Assembly (NCBI GenBank): GCA_027485795.1
Contig: JAIXQK010000105.1
Span: 1 to 64,000, forward strand
Direction of reading: 5' to 3'
Source: Oxalobacteraceae bacterium
GTDB taxonomy: Bacteria > Pseudomonadota > Gammaproteobacteria > Burkholderiales > Burkholderiaceae_D
DNA: 64,000 nt
Notes under the pieces: generated by a model
The model's input: only the letters and a program-made list of their open reading frames with translations
Database searches by the model: none
Told to the model about the DNA's origin: nothing
Shown: piece by piece, positions 19,485 to 28,519 of the stretch
How positions within the stretch are numbered: the stretch's first letter is position 1
Layout of the letters: every line of letters starts with the position of its first letter
Position numbers and translations under genes: made by a program

Positions 19485-20822
19485 TTAGCGCTCGCCGCTA
19501 CGCTGCTTGCGACTCTGCGCATTGGCAGCTGAGCGATTCATTAGCGCTGAGCCGCGTTGAGCGGGTCGAGGCCCACCGGCGGCAGGCCGTGGTGCTGTAG
19601 CTGCCTTCTTGGGCTGATTACTACGCGGAGCATTGTTGCGCCGACCGCCCGGCTGACTGCGCAGTTGTATTGGTTGAGGTTTGGCGCTGGGATCCGGCTC
19701 GAAGCCGACGATCACCTCGCGCGGGATCTCGCGCTTGATGAAGCGCTCGATATCACGCAGCAGGTCACGCTCATCAACGCACACCAACGATACAGCTTCG
19801 CCGGTAGCGCCCGCGCGGCCGGTACGGCCGATTCGGTGTACGTAGTCCTCCGGGACGTTCGGCAAATCGAAGTTGACAACATAGGGTAGCTGATCGATAT
19901 CGATACCGCGTGCCGCGATATCAGTTGCAACCAGGGCCTGCAGCTTGCCGCTCTTGAATTCGGATAAAGCGCGTGTGCGCGCTGCCTGGCTCTTGTTACC
20001 GTGGATCGCCATTGCGCTAATTCCCGATTTGCCAAGCTGCTCGGCGAGTCGGTTAGCGCCATGTTTGGTGCGTGTGAAGACCAGCACCTGAAACCAGTTA
20101 TGTTCAGTGATCAGGTGAGCGAGTAATTGATGCTTCTTGTCGCGATCGACTGGGTGAATTTTCTGACCAATGACCTCGACGGTTGAGTTGCGGCGTGCCA
20201 CTTCAATCGTTTGCGGCTGATTCAGCAAGCTATCGGCGAGTGCTTTGATCTCATCGGCAAACGTTGCCGAGAACAGCAGATTTTGTCGCTTCGGGGGCAG
20301 GGCGGCCAGCACCTTGCGTATGTCGCGGATGAAGCCCATATCCAGCATACGATCGGCCTCATCCAGCACCAAGATTTCTACCGCTGAGAGGTTGAGCGCA
20401 CCCTGCTGCATTAGATCAAGCAGTCGGCCGGGTGTGGCCACCAGAATATCGACACCACGGGCGAGTTTCTGGATTTGTGGGTTGATGTTGACGCCACCAA
20501 ACACCACCTCGGACGATAGCTTCAAGTATTTGCCGTAAGTGACAACACTCTCGTTTACTTGTGCTGCAAGTTCGCGGGTTGGGGTCAACACCAGTGCGCG
20601 CACATGGCGTGGTGCAGGGCGTTTGCCACCGTTGAGCCGTTGCAGCATCGGCAGTGTGAAGCCGGCTGTTTTGCCAGTGCCGGTTTGAGCACCAGCTAGT
20701 AAGTCGCCGCCCTTGAGCACGGCGGGGATCGCCTGAGCTTGAATAGGGGTGGGTTGGGTATAGCCGTGTTCTGTGACGGCGCGCACGAGTGGTTCGGCCA
20801 AGCCGAGTTCAGCAAAAGACAT
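19485..20822 (-). CDS. DEAD-box RNA helicase, RhlE-like
   Basis: ATP-dependent RNA helicase acting in rRNA maturation, mRNA decay or cold response. All core motifs are visible: Q motif ([14 protein letters not shown]), Walker A ([11 protein letters not shown]), [12 protein letters not shown] ([13 protein letters not shown]), SAT (LFSATF), and the second RecA domain with ARGIDI and [11 protein letters not shown] basic, Pro/Ala-rich C-terminal tail of about 75 residues follows, as in RhlE. The ATG at 20822 gives MSFAELGL, the conserved start; a TTG 30 bp upstream is unlikely. The Shine-Dalgarno is weak. Confidence 0.92.
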   Translation of the reverse strand: MSFAELGLAEPLVRAVTEHGYTQPTPIQAQAIPAVLKGGDLLAGAQTGTGKTAGFTLPMLQRLNGGKRPAPRHVRALVLTPTRELAAQVNESVVTYGKYLKLSSEVVFGGVNINPQIQKLARGVDILVATPGRLLDLMQQGALNLSAVEILVLDEADRMLDMGFIRDIRKVLAALPPKRQNLLFSATFADEIKALADSLLNQPQTIEVARRNSTVEVIGQKIHPVDRDKKHQLLAHLITEHNWFQVLVFTRTKHGANRLAEQLGKSGISAMAIHGNKSQAARTRALSEFKSGKLQALVATDIAARGIDIDQLPYVVNFDLPNVPEDYVHRIGRTGRAGATGEAVSLVCVDERDLLRDIERFIKREIPREVIVGFEPDPSAKPQPIQLRSQPGGRRNNAPRSNQPKKAATAPRPAAGGPRPAQRGSALMNRSAANAQSRKQRSGER

Positions 20823-21107
20823 AGGAAATAGAAATAGTCGAACCGCCGCCAAGAAAGGCGCCAGTCAAGGGCTCGAGGGGGTAAATCGGAGGGGCAGCAA
20901 GGAGACTGGAACTATCGCCGCGGGCGCATTTTAACAGCTATGCGCTAATCTCGTTAAGTCGCCTCATCAAGTTGCTTGGTCAAGTCGCTGGCATTACTGG
21001 CGGCCCTTGCCATGCGTCTCGTGCTGCCTTAGGCGCTGCGCTTTGCCATCGACCTATGATGATTAGGCTGGAACCAATGCGGGCAGCCATGGCCGCCCTA
21101 TACGGTC
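20823..21107. other. Intergenic region between the helicase gene and suhB, no gene seen
   Basis: The 285 bp upstream of the helicase gene and downstream of suhB (both on minus) presumably hold the helicase promoter and leader. I see no hairpin with a T-run and no credible ORF. Long leaders are common for cold-regulated DEAD-box genes, but nothing here demonstrates that. Confidence 0.5.
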
Positions 21108-21899
21108 TTATGCGAAGGGTGAGAGCACTGCCAGCATCTGCGCGAACACCTTGGGTGATGCGGCAATGACGTCGCCGGTGTCAAAGTAATCTGCTTCGCC
21201 CGAGAACCCGGTGACGATGCCGCCCGCCTCGCTAACCAGTAGCGCCCCAGCCGCCATATCCCATGGCTTCAGCTTCTTCTCGAAAAATCCGTCGAGACGG
21301 CCTGCGGCGACATAGGCCAGATCGAGTGCAGCCGATCCCGGCCGGCGCAGACCGGCAGATTTTTCAGTCATGAGTTTGAACATCTTCAAATACGCATCCA
21401 AACCCGAGAGGTCACTGTACGGAAAACCGGTGCCGATCAGCGCGTCAGCAAGTTTGTCGCGCTTGGCCACCCGGATGCGCTTGTTATTCATGAAGGCGCC
21501 ATCGCCCTTGCTGGCGGTGAATAGCTCATTGCGATTGGGGTCGTAAATGACGGCTTGTGTGATCTGGCCACGCTGCCTGAGCGCGATCGAGACCGCATAC
21601 TGCGGAAAGCCGTGAATGAAGTTGGTAGTGCCGTCGAGCGGATCAATGATCCATACGTTTTCGGCGTTACTCTCCGCCGCTTTCGAGATGCCGGACTCTT
21701 CAGCAATGAAGCCATGATCTGGGTAGGCTTGCTGCAACACCTCAATGATGGCTTGCTCGGCCGCCTGATCGACTTCGCTGACGAAATCGTTAGGCCCCTT
21801 GCGCGTGACACGTACCTGATCGAGATCGAATGAGGCACGGTTGATGATGGTGGCGGCACGACGCGCGGCTTTCACCGCGGTGTTGAGCATGGGTTGCAT
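21108..21899 (-). CDS. suhB: Inositol-1-monophosphatase family protein SuhB
   Basis: Mg-dependent phosphatase of the FIG superfamily; E. coli SuhB also acts in rRNA transcription antitermination and ribosome assembly. Metal-binding motifs are [13 protein letters not shown] (FIAEESG) and [17 protein letters not shown], with the C-terminal [16 protein letters not shown]. Length is 263 aa. The gene is divergent from trmJ across about 80 bp, a neighbourhood conserved in proteobacteria. Confidence 0.95.
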   Translation of the reverse strand: MQPMLNTAVKAARRAATIINRASFDLDQVRVTRKGPNDFVSEVDQAAEQAIIEVLQQAYPDHGFIAEESGISKAAESNAENVWIIDPLDGTTNFIHGFPQYAVSIALRQRGQITQAVIYDPNRNELFTASKGDGAFMNNKRIRVAKRDKLADALIGTGFPYSDLSGLDAYLKMFKLMTEKSAGLRRPGSAALDLAYVAAGRLDGFFEKKLKPWDMAAGALLVSEAGGIVTGFSGEADYFDTGDVIAASPKVFAQMLAVLSPFA

Positions 21900-21980
21900 G
21901 GTGGTTCCGTTAGAATCCAGCGTCAGAGAAAAGGAGCGGTGCAGCGACAGCGATGTCGCCTGCGATGCGCACTATTGTAA

Positions 21981-22754
21981 ATGAAGTCAACTACGGCCCC
22001 GATGGCGAATACTTTCGAGCGCATCCGCTTTGTTTTGGTCGAGACTAGCCACCCCGGAAATGTCGGCTCTACCGCGCGCGCGATGAAAACCATGGGGTTT
22101 TCCGATCTGGTGTTGGTCAATCCGCGCGATCCAGACGTACTTGCCAAGGATGAGGCAATCGCACTTGCCAGCGGAGCAGTAGATGTACTTGCTGCCGCGC
22201 GCATCGTTCCGACGCTGGATGAGGCTCTGGCTGGTTGCAACTTCAGTGTTGCGCTATCCGCGCGCGAGAGAGAGTTCTCGCCACCCTTATTCGAGCCGCG
22301 TCAAATGGCAGAGCACCTCGCTGCAGACACTTCATTGAGGACGGCGCTGGTATTCGGTAGTGAGCGTTACGGCCTGTCGAATGAGCAGGTGAGCAAATGC
22401 AGCGCGCTGGTCAGCGTACCCGCCAACCCGGACTACTCATCGCTGAATTTATCGCAGGCGGTCCAAGTACTCGCCTATGAGTGCCGTATGGCCGCACTGG
22501 GTGATATTCGCTGTGATAGCACCATCGGATTTCGCGGAGAGCGAGCTAGCGCAGAGCAGGTCGAAGGCATGTTTACTCACCTTGAAAAAGCCCTGGTTGA
22601 GATTGAGTTTTTGGATGCGGATAATCCAAAGAAGCTGATGCCGCGACTGCGGAGGTTGTTCGCGCGCGCTCAGCTGGAGACTGAAGAGGTTAATATCTTG
22701 CGCGGGATTGCGACGCAGTTGATTTCCAAGCGGCAGAGAATACGAAAAGACTGA
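21981..22754 (+). CDS. trmJ: tRNA (cytidine/uridine-2'-O)-methyltransferase TrmJ
   Basis: SPOUT-class enzyme that methylates the 2'-O of position 32 in the tRNA anticodon loop. The N-terminal RFVLVETSHPGNVGSTARAM, LVLVNPRDP and the knot motifs VFGSERYGLSNEQ and YSSLNLSQAVQVLAYE are characteristic. The 257-aa length includes the C-terminal helical extension that distinguishes TrmJ from TrmL. ATG at 21981 is used; ATG at 22002 would remove seven residues. Confidence 0.94.
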   Translation: MKSTTAPMANTFERIRFVLVETSHPGNVGSTARAMKTMGFSDLVLVNPRDPDVLAKDEAIALASGAVDVLAAARIVPTLDEALAGCNFSVALSAREREFSPPLFEPRQMAEHLAADTSLRTALVFGSERYGLSNEQVSKCSALVSVPANPDYSSLNLSQAVQVLAYECRMAALGDIRCDSTIGFRGERASAEQVEGMFTHLEKALVEIEFLDADNPKKLMPRLRRLFARAQLETEEVNILRGIATQLISKRQRIRKD

Positions 22755-22839
22755 CGTCGCTCGCAATACGAAAAGTCTCTACCCGCTGGTCGCTCAGCTG
22801 CCTAGCATCCGGCAAGCTGCTTCAACTAACGCGATTTGC

Positions 22840-23508
22840 TCAACCCCACGCCCGCAGTAGTCCGACCGCCAAACCTTCCAGCGCAAACTCATGCCGACCA
22901 GGCTCGACGCGAATCATCTCGAAATCCGGGTTTTCAGGCAGTAGTTCGATAGCGCTGCCATTACGACGAAAACGTTTGACGGTGACCTCATCATCCACCC
23001 GAGCGACAACGATCTGGCCATCGCGCGCAGACTCCGCTTTCTTGACCGCGAGCAGATCGCCATCCAGGATGCCAGCGTCGCGCATCGACATGCCGCGCAC
23101 TTTCAACAAGTAGTCAGGGCGTGCGGTGAAAAGCGCCGGGTCGACGTTGTAGTTGGCGGTCACATGCTCCTGCGCCAAGATGGGGGAGCCTGCCGCAACC
23201 CGACCCACCAATGGCAAAGAAAACTGCGCCAGATCTGGGTGGGGTAGGGACATTTGACCGATACCGAATCGGGACAAACGAGCGCCATCTGCCAGCCGCT
23301 CCAGCAGGCGAATGCCGCGCGATGCGCCCGGTGTGATCTCGATGGCCCCCTTGCGGGCAAGTGCCTGCAGGTGTTCCTCAGCCGCATTCGCAGACCGGAA
23401 ACCCAATGTTTGTGCGATCTCGGCACGGGTGGGGGGGAAGCCGGTGTTCTCGATCGCTTCGCGGATAAGCACGAGGATCTGTTCTTGCCTGGCGGTGAGT
23501 TTATTCAT
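22840..23508 (-). CDS. lexA: SOS repressor LexA
   Basis: Transcriptional repressor that self-cleaves with RecA filaments. The N-terminal winged helix contains [20 protein letters not shown]. The peptidase domain has the Ala-Gly cleavage site in GRVAAGSPI (about 93-101), the catalytic Ser in [15 protein letters not shown] and the Lys in [14 protein letters not shown] use the ATG at 23508 (222 aa), which has AAAGG seven bases upstream, rather than the TTG two codons earlier. A LexA box lies 35-50 bp upstream, showing autoregulation. Confidence 0.96.
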   Translation of the reverse strand: MNKLTARQEQILVLIREAIENTGFPPTRAEIAQTLGFRSANAAEEHLQALARKGAIEITPGASRGIRLLERLADGARLSRFGIGQMSLPHPDLAQFSLPLVGRVAAGSPILAQEHVTANYNVDPALFTARPDYLLKVRGMSMRDAGILDGDLLAVKKAESARDGQIVVARVDDEVTVKRFRRNGSAIELLPENPDFEMIRVEPGRHEFALEGLAVGLLRAWG

Positions 23509-23542
23509 TGACAACCTTTGCGGTGCTGGTTGAATACACAGC

Positions 23543-23558
23543 CTGTAGTTTTATACAG
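23543..23558 (-). promoter_or_regulatory. LexA (SOS) box upstream of lexA
   Basis: CTGT-N8-ACAG (CTGTATAAAACTACAG on the minus strand) matches the CTGT-N8-ACAG consensus exactly, with the usual AT-rich centre. It lies about 35 bp from the lexA start and would repress lexA. The plus-strand rpsF gene starts 162 bp away and is not obviously controlled by it. Confidence 0.93.
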
Positions 23559-23719
23559 CGCTCACAAAATTGCAAGCTTTTTGTGCGGAGAAGTCCGCTA
23601 AGCCGCTGTCTCGATTGAGTTTTCGTCAGGAAAGGGTTATCATCTTTGGCTTTCCTCTTCCCACACTCGTCCTGACGCCGGGGTGGGCGATTTTTACAAT
23701 CCGACCACAAGGAGATTCA

Positions 23720-24088
23720 ATGCGTCACTATGAAATAGTTTTTATTGTCCATCCGGACCAAAGCGAGCAAGTGCCCGCGATGATCGAGCGCTACAAGACT
23801 TTGGTTTCTGGTCGCGGCGGCAAGGTTCACCGCGTCGAGGACTGGGGTCGTCGCCAGATGGCCTACATGATCCAGAAGCTCGCCAAAGCGCACTATGTGT
23901 GCATGAACATCGAGTGCGACGGTGAAACACTGGCCGAACTCGAGACGGGCTTCAAGTTCAATGATGCCGTGCTGCGTCACCTGACCGTTCGCATGAAGAA
24001 GGCGGAAACCGCGCCTTCGCCGATCATGAAGAGCGTTCAGAAAGAAGATGCTGCCAAGGCAGCGCGCGCAGAGGCACCCGCAGCCTGA
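23720..24088 (+). CDS. rpsF: 30S ribosomal protein S6
   Basis: Small-subunit protein that binds the central domain of 16S rRNA as a heterodimer with S18. The start [19 protein letters not shown], the [20 protein letters not shown] segment and the C-terminal acidic/Ala-rich extension (122 aa in all) are typical. The ATG at 23720 follows AAGGAGATTCA, a strong Shine-Dalgarno. First gene of the rpsF-priB-rpsR-rplI operon. Confidence 0.97.
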   Translation: MRHYEIVFIVHPDQSEQVPAMIERYKTLVSGRGGKVHRVEDWGRRQMAYMIQKLAKAHYVCMNIECDGETLAELETGFKFNDAVLRHLTVRMKKAETAPSPIMKSVQKEDAAKAARAEAPAA

Positions 24089-24096
24089 ACGGCGCT

Positions 24097-24411
24097 GTGT
24101 CCTTGACCGAGCGAGGAGAGAACCACTTTCAGTGCATCGCGACCTTAGCCGAGCGTGAAGTTAAGCGCTACACACCGGCGGGTATTCCGATTGTCGCAGC
24201 AAAACTGCTGCATGCATCGGAGCAGGTCGAGGCAAGCACCCGGCGGCAAGTCGAATTCGAAGTTGCGGTCATCGCAGCCGGAGAAATCGCTGACCAACTG
24301 GAGCGCATTGAGATGGGAAAAATGTTCAGATTCACTGGCTTTATGGCCCGCAAGAATCGCAACAGCAGATCCCTGGTTTTTCATCTTTCGGCGATTGAAA
24401 CCATTTATTGA
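24097..24411 (+). CDS. priB: Primosomal replication protein N
   Basis: Small OB-fold single-stranded DNA-binding protein of the PriA-PriB-DnaT restart primosome. Recognised by [16 protein letters not shown], the central [17 protein letters not shown] and the C-terminal [19 protein letters not shown], and by its fixed place between rpsF and rpsR. The length is 104 aa from the GTG at 24097; a TTG at 24103 is a possible alternative start. No dnaT is seen nearby. Confidence 0.93.
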   Translation: MSLTERGENHFQCIATLAEREVKRYTPAGIPIVAAKLLHASEQVEASTRRQVEFEVAVIAAGEIADQLERIEMGKMFRFTGFMARKNRNSRSLVFHLSAIETIY

Positions 24412-24428
24412 ATACAGGAGCCAACGTC

Positions 24429-24713
24429 ATGGCATTTGGCAAAAAGTTCGACAAGAGCAAGCTCAAAGAAAAACGTAAGCAACAAAACCCGCTGTTCAAG
24501 CGCAAGAAGTTTTGCCGCTTCACCGTAGCGAAGGTGGAGCAGGTGGACTACAAGGATGTCGACACGCTGAAGGACTTCATCCAGGAAAACGGCAAGATCA
24601 TGCCGGCGCGACTGACCGGTACACGCGCGCATTACCAACGCCAGGTAGATACCGCGATCAAACGCGCTCGCTACCTTGCACTGCTGCCGTACACCGATCT
24701 GCACAACGCTTGA
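24429..24713 (+). CDS. rpsR: 30S ribosomal protein S18
   Basis: Basic 94-aa ribosomal protein. The core [20 protein letters not shown], the [20 protein letters not shown] motif and the C-terminal [11 protein letters not shown] identify it. The ATG at 24429 has AGGAG nearby. The N-terminal basic extension ([17 protein letters not shown]) is typical of betaproteobacteria. The CxxC zinc ligands of some S18 forms are reduced to a single Cys. Confidence 0.97.
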   Translation: MAFGKKFDKSKLKEKRKQQNPLFKRKKFCRFTVAKVEQVDYKDVDTLKDFIQENGKIMPARLTGTRAHYQRQVDTAIKRARYLALLPYTDLHNA

Positions 24714-24747
24714 TAAGCGCTGACTGACGAAATACCTGGAGAACGAT

Positions 24748-25194
24748 ATGCAAGTCATTTTGCTCGAAAAAGTGGCGCACCTGGGCAACCTGGGTGACGT
24801 CGTACGCGTCAAGGACGGTTACGGTCGTAACTTCCTGATCCCTCAACGTATCGCGCGCCGTGCAACCGCAGAGGCGATTGCCGAGTTCGAAGCAAAGCGC
24901 GCCGATCTGGAAAAGGCAGCTGCAGAAAGACTGACGGCGGCACAGGCTCAATCCGAAAAACTGGGCGGTTTGCGCGTTCCGGTCTCGCAGAAAGCCGGTG
25001 TTGACGGTCGCTTGTTCGGCTCTGTTACCAACCACGATATTTCCGAGGCCCTGGGCAAACAAGGCTTCACCGTGGACAAGTCGCAGATCCGCATGCCGCA
25101 CGGCCCATTGAAAGCAGTCGGCGAGTATCCACTCTCGGTGTCGCTGCACACGGATGTGATCGCTGAGGTCGTGGTTGTGGTGACAGGCGAGTAA
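24748..25194 (+). CDS. rplI: 50S ribosomal protein L9
   Basis: Two-domain 23S rRNA-binding protein (148 aa). The N-terminal [19 protein letters not shown], the YGRNFLIPQ motif, the long central helix (about 41-75) and the C-terminal domain with [12 protein letters not shown] are all canonical. It is the last gene of the operon and is followed by an intrinsic terminator. Confidence 0.97.
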   Translation: MQVILLEKVAHLGNLGDVVRVKDGYGRNFLIPQRIARRATAEAIAEFEAKRADLEKAAAERLTAAQAQSEKLGGLRVPVSQKAGVDGRLFGSVTNHDISEALGKQGFTVDKSQIRMPHGPLKAVGEYPLSVSLHTDVIAEVVVVVTGE

Positions 25195-25220
25195 GCCTGG
25201 CGGCGCTAAAACGGGATGCG

Positions 25221-25247
25221 AAAAACCGCCTTCGGGCGGTTTTTTTA
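25221..25247 (+). terminator. Intrinsic terminator after rplI
   Basis: AAAAACCGCC-TTCG-GGCGGTTTTTTT: a GC-rich stem with a stable UUCG tetraloop and a seven-base T-run, 27 bp after the rplI stop. The following stretch to dnaB contains short runs of GCATT/GCTTTT direct repeats and then TATAAT at 25363-25368. Confidence 0.93.
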
Positions 25248-25376
25248 TTGGCATTGGCATTTGCATCGGGATTCGCTTTTGCTTTTGCTTCTACCAATCG
25301 ACCGCTTTCGACAATAACATTCAAGCTTATCAATGTTGAAATTTTTGCTTGATGGTAAGCGGTATAATGCGGGGCT

Positions 25377-26765
25377 ATGAACGACCGTTCTGATCCCCAA
25401 CTCGACTCCCTCCGCGTGCCCCCTCATTCGATTGAGGCGGAGCAATCCGTCTTGGGTGGTTTGCTGTTGGATAACGCGGCCTATGATCGTGTCATTGATC
25501 TGGTCAGTGCCGAAGATTTTTATCGCTTCGACCACCGCCTGATCTTCCAAAGCATCACCAAGTTGGTGGCCGGGAGCAAGCCAGCCGATGTCATCACCGT
25601 GTTTGAGTCGCTGTCCTTGATTGGTAAAGCGGAAGAGGTGGGTGGTCTCGCCTACCTAAACGCTCTGGCTCAGAATACGCCGTCGGCAGCCAACATCCGA
25701 CGTTATGCCGAGATTGTGCGCGACCGCGGCGTGCTGCGTAAGTTGATCACCGTCTCCGATGAAATCGCCGGCGACGCTTTTAATCCGCAGGGTAAGGAAG
25801 TCAAGCAGATGCTTGACGCCGCCGAATCAAAAATTTTCGCCATCGCCGAAGAGGGTGCGCGTGGCGCGGTGGGCTTTGTCGATATTCAGCCCTTACTTGC
25901 GCGTGTGGTCGAACGTATCGACGAATTGTTCAGCCGCGATGGCAGCAACGACATCACGGGTGTACCCACTGGGATGATGGATCTGGACCGGATGACCTCC
26001 GGCTTGCAGCAAGGTGATCTGATTATCGTTGCTGGCCGACCTTCGATGGGTAAGACGGCCTTTTCAGTGAACATTGGCGAGAATGTCGCGATAGAGAGTG
26101 GTTTGCCGGTAGCCATCTTCTCGATGGAAATGGGCGGAACTCAACTCGCGATGCGTATGCTGGGCTCGGTGGGTCGGATTGATCAGCAGCGATTGAAAAC
26201 AGGCCGTCTGAATGAGGAAGACTGGCCAAAGCTCACGCATGCCATTCAAAAAATGAATGATGCGCAAATCTATATTGATGAAACGCCTGCGCTATCGTCG
26301 ATTGAACTGCGCTCGCGCTCACGGCGTCTAGCCAGAAAATGCGGCCAGCTTGGGCTCATCATCGTCGATTACTTACAGCTGATGTCAGCGAACTCACCAG
26401 GAGAAAACCGGGCCACTGAGATATCGGAAATTTCCCGAAATCTGAAAAGCTTGGCTAAAGAATTGAATTGCCCGGTGATTGCGTTGTCGCAGCTCAACCG
26501 CTCTCTGGAGCAACGACCCAATCGCCGACCTGTCATGTCTGATCTGAGAGAATCTGGCGCGATTGAGCAGGATGCTGATCTTATTTTGTTTATTTATCGG
26601 GACGAGGTGTATAACCCGGATTCGCCGGATAAGGGCACCGCAGAAATCATCATCGGTAAGCAGCGTAATGGCCCGATTGGCCAGGTTCGCATGACCTTTC
26701 TGGGCCAGTTTACGAAATTTGAAAATTACACCGGTGCATCCAGCAGCTATGGCGCTGGTGATTAA
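25377..26765 (+). CDS. dnaB: Replicative DNA helicase DnaB
   Basis: Hexameric 5'-to-3' helicase of the replication fork. An N-terminal collar domain (PPHSIEAEQSVLGGLLLD) is followed by a linker and the RecA-like domain with Walker A GRPSMGKTAF (about 220-229), Walker B LIIVDYLQLM, and SLKxLAKEL and QxxNRPxxSDLRESGAIEQDAD-type motifs. The length of 462 aa is normal. The only strong -10-like element ends just eight bases before the ATG at 25377, so the mRNA would have almost no leader if that promoter is used. Confidence 0.96.
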   Translation: MNDRSDPQLDSLRVPPHSIEAEQSVLGGLLLDNAAYDRVIDLVSAEDFYRFDHRLIFQSITKLVAGSKPADVITVFESLSLIGKAEEVGGLAYLNALAQNTPSAANIRRYAEIVRDRGVLRKLITVSDEIAGDAFNPQGKEVKQMLDAAESKIFAIAEEGARGAVGFVDIQPLLARVVERIDELFSRDGSNDITGVPTGMMDLDRMTSGLQQGDLIIVAGRPSMGKTAFSVNIGENVAIESGLPVAIFSMEMGGTQLAMRMLGSVGRIDQQRLKTGRLNEEDWPKLTHAIQKMNDAQIYIDETPALSSIELRSRSRRLARKCGQLGLIIVDYLQLMSANSPGENRATEISEISRNLKSLAKELNCPVIALSQLNRSLEQRPNRRPVMSDLRESGAIEQDADLILFIYRDEVYNPDSPDKGTAEIIIGKQRNGPIGQVRMTFLGQFTKFENYTGASSSYGAGD

Positions 26766-26815
26766 TCGAGTGGAAAAAATAAGTTGTTAGTTTCTGCAGG
26801 GGGAAGGAGCGCAAG

Positions 26816-27442
26816 ATGTTCGGGCGATTGATGCCGACTGAAGACAGGTTCTTTGACTATTTCATCCAGCACGGAGAGCTGTGCGTCAGAGGTGGCAAGG
26901 AGATGGTCGCGTTGATGACCAACTTCGACGATCTCGAGCACCGTGTGCATGCCATCGAATCGATCGAGAAGCAGGCCGACAAAATTACCTACGCAGCGCT
27001 CGATCTGCTGCACAAGACATTCATAACGCCGATAGATCGCGAGGACATTCACAAGCTGATCAACAGCATGGATGACATCCTCGATCTGATGGAAGACGCG
27101 GCGCAGACAATTTCTCTGTATGACATCAAGGCGATTACGCCGGAAGCCAAGCGTCTCGCCGAGCTGAGTCAGGCGTGCTGCGAGAAGGTGCTGGCCGCCG
27201 TTTCACTGCTGAATAGGATGGACAATGCGAGTGAGATTCTCGCGATTTGTTCAGAGATTGATCGTCTCGAATCCGATGCCGATCATGTGATGCGCGCTGC
27301 CATGTCCAAGCTGTTCCGTGAGGAACCCGACGTTCGTAACCTGATCAAGTTGAAAGCGATTTATGAAATCCTCGAGAGCGTGACTGATCGTTGCGAGGAT
27401 GTCGCCAACATTGTCGAGGGCATTATTGTCGAGAACGCCTGA
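26816..27442 (+). CDS. DUF47 (PhoU-like) family protein, Pit accessory
   Basis: An all-helical 208-aa protein of the DUF47/PhoU_div group, starting MFGRLMPTEDRFFDYFIQH and containing the acidic repeat regions IEKQADKITY and DRLESDADHVMRAAMSKLF that bind metal in PhoU-type proteins. Such genes nearly always precede a pit transporter, as here (37 bp gap), and are thought to regulate low-affinity phosphate or metal-phosphate uptake. Confidence 0.92.
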   Translation: MFGRLMPTEDRFFDYFIQHGELCVRGGKEMVALMTNFDDLEHRVHAIESIEKQADKITYAALDLLHKTFITPIDREDIHKLINSMDDILDLMEDAAQTISLYDIKAITPEAKRLAELSQACCEKVLAAVSLLNRMDNASEILAICSEIDRLESDADHVMRAAMSKLFREEPDVRNLIKLKAIYEILESVTDRCEDVANIVEGIIVENA

Positions 27443-27478
27443 TCCGGCTTACCCGAATCATCTCGCATCAATCGATCC

Positions 27479-28489
27479 ATGCAGACCCTCAATATCAGCC
27501 TGTACACGCTGGCGCTGTTAGTCATGCTGGCACTGCTGTTCGATTTCATGAATGGCTTCCATGATGCAGCAAATGCGATTGCCACCGTAGTTTCCACCGG
27601 CGTGCTCAAGCCTCATCAGGCTGTCGTGTTGGCCGCTTTCTTCAATTTCTTCGCCATTGCTGTATTTCAGTTGAATGTGGCCACGACCGTCGGCAAGGGT
27701 ACGATCGAGCCATCCATTGTTGATCACTACGTCGTCTTCGGCGCACTGGTCGGCGCCATCACATGGAATCTACTGACCTGGTATTACGGTATTCCCTCAT
27801 CATCGTCGCACGCGCTGATCGGTGGCTTGGTCGGCGCAGCAGTCGCGAAAGGTGGAACCAGCGCGCTGATCGCCTCCGGACTCATCAAGACAATTATGTT
27901 CATTGTTTTGTCGCCGACGCTGGGGTTTCTTTTCGGGTCCTTGATGATGTTGCTGGTCTCTTGGCTGTTCGTGCGTAGTCATCCGCAACGTATCGATAAG
28001 TGGTTCCGACGCATGCAATTAGTTTCTGCGTCGATGTATAGCTTGGGCCACGGCGGCAATGATGCGCAAAAAACTATGGGCATCATCTGGATGCTAATGA
28101 TCGCTGCAGGGATGGTAGCTGCTGAGGAGGCAAGTCCACCGACTTGGGTGATCGTGAGTTGCTACCTCGCCATTAGTGTCGGCACCTTGTTTGGTGGATG
28201 GCGTATTGTGAAAACCATGGGTCAGCGAATCACAAAGCTCAGACCAGTCGGGGGCTTCTGCGCCGAGACAGGCGGCGCAATGACGTTGTTCATGGCAACG
28301 GCGCTGGGCATTCCGGTGTCGACCACACACACCATAACTGGCGCCATCGTTGGTGTGGGCTCATCGCAAAAAATGTCAGCAGTGCGCTGGGGCATCGCGG
28401 GCAACATCGTATGGGCATGGGTGTTTACGATCCCTGCCTCGGCTTTTGTGGCTGCTATTGCTTGGTGGGTAGGGCGCCAAATTCTGTAA
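27479..28489 (+). CDS. pit: Low-affinity inorganic phosphate transporter, Pit family
   Basis: PiT-family (PF01384) membrane protein of 336 aa with about ten hydrophobic segments. The two inverted signature repeats are GFHDAANAIATVVSTG near residue 27 and the C-terminal GIPVSTTHTITGAIVGVG; GHGGNDAQKTMGII lies between them. It transports phosphate as a metal-phosphate complex with protons. It is paired with the DUF47 gene and convergent with the phoH-type gene, with no clear terminator in the 30-bp gap. Confidence 0.93.
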   Translation: MQTLNISLYTLALLVMLALLFDFMNGFHDAANAIATVVSTGVLKPHQAVVLAAFFNFFAIAVFQLNVATTVGKGTIEPSIVDHYVVFGALVGAITWNLLTWYYGIPSSSSHALIGGLVGAAVAKGGTSALIASGLIKTIMFIVLSPTLGFLFGSLMMLLVSWLFVRSHPQRIDKWFRRMQLVSASMYSLGHGGNDAQKTMGIIWMLMIAAGMVAAEEASPPTWVIVSCYLAISVGTLFGGWRIVKTMGQRITKLRPVGGFCAETGGAMTLFMATALGIPVSTTHTITGAIVGVGSSQKMSAVRWGIAGNIVWAWVFTIPASAFVAAIAWWVGRQIL

Positions 28490-28519
28490 ACGCGCCAAGG
28501 AAATGAGCGTAGCTGTCTT

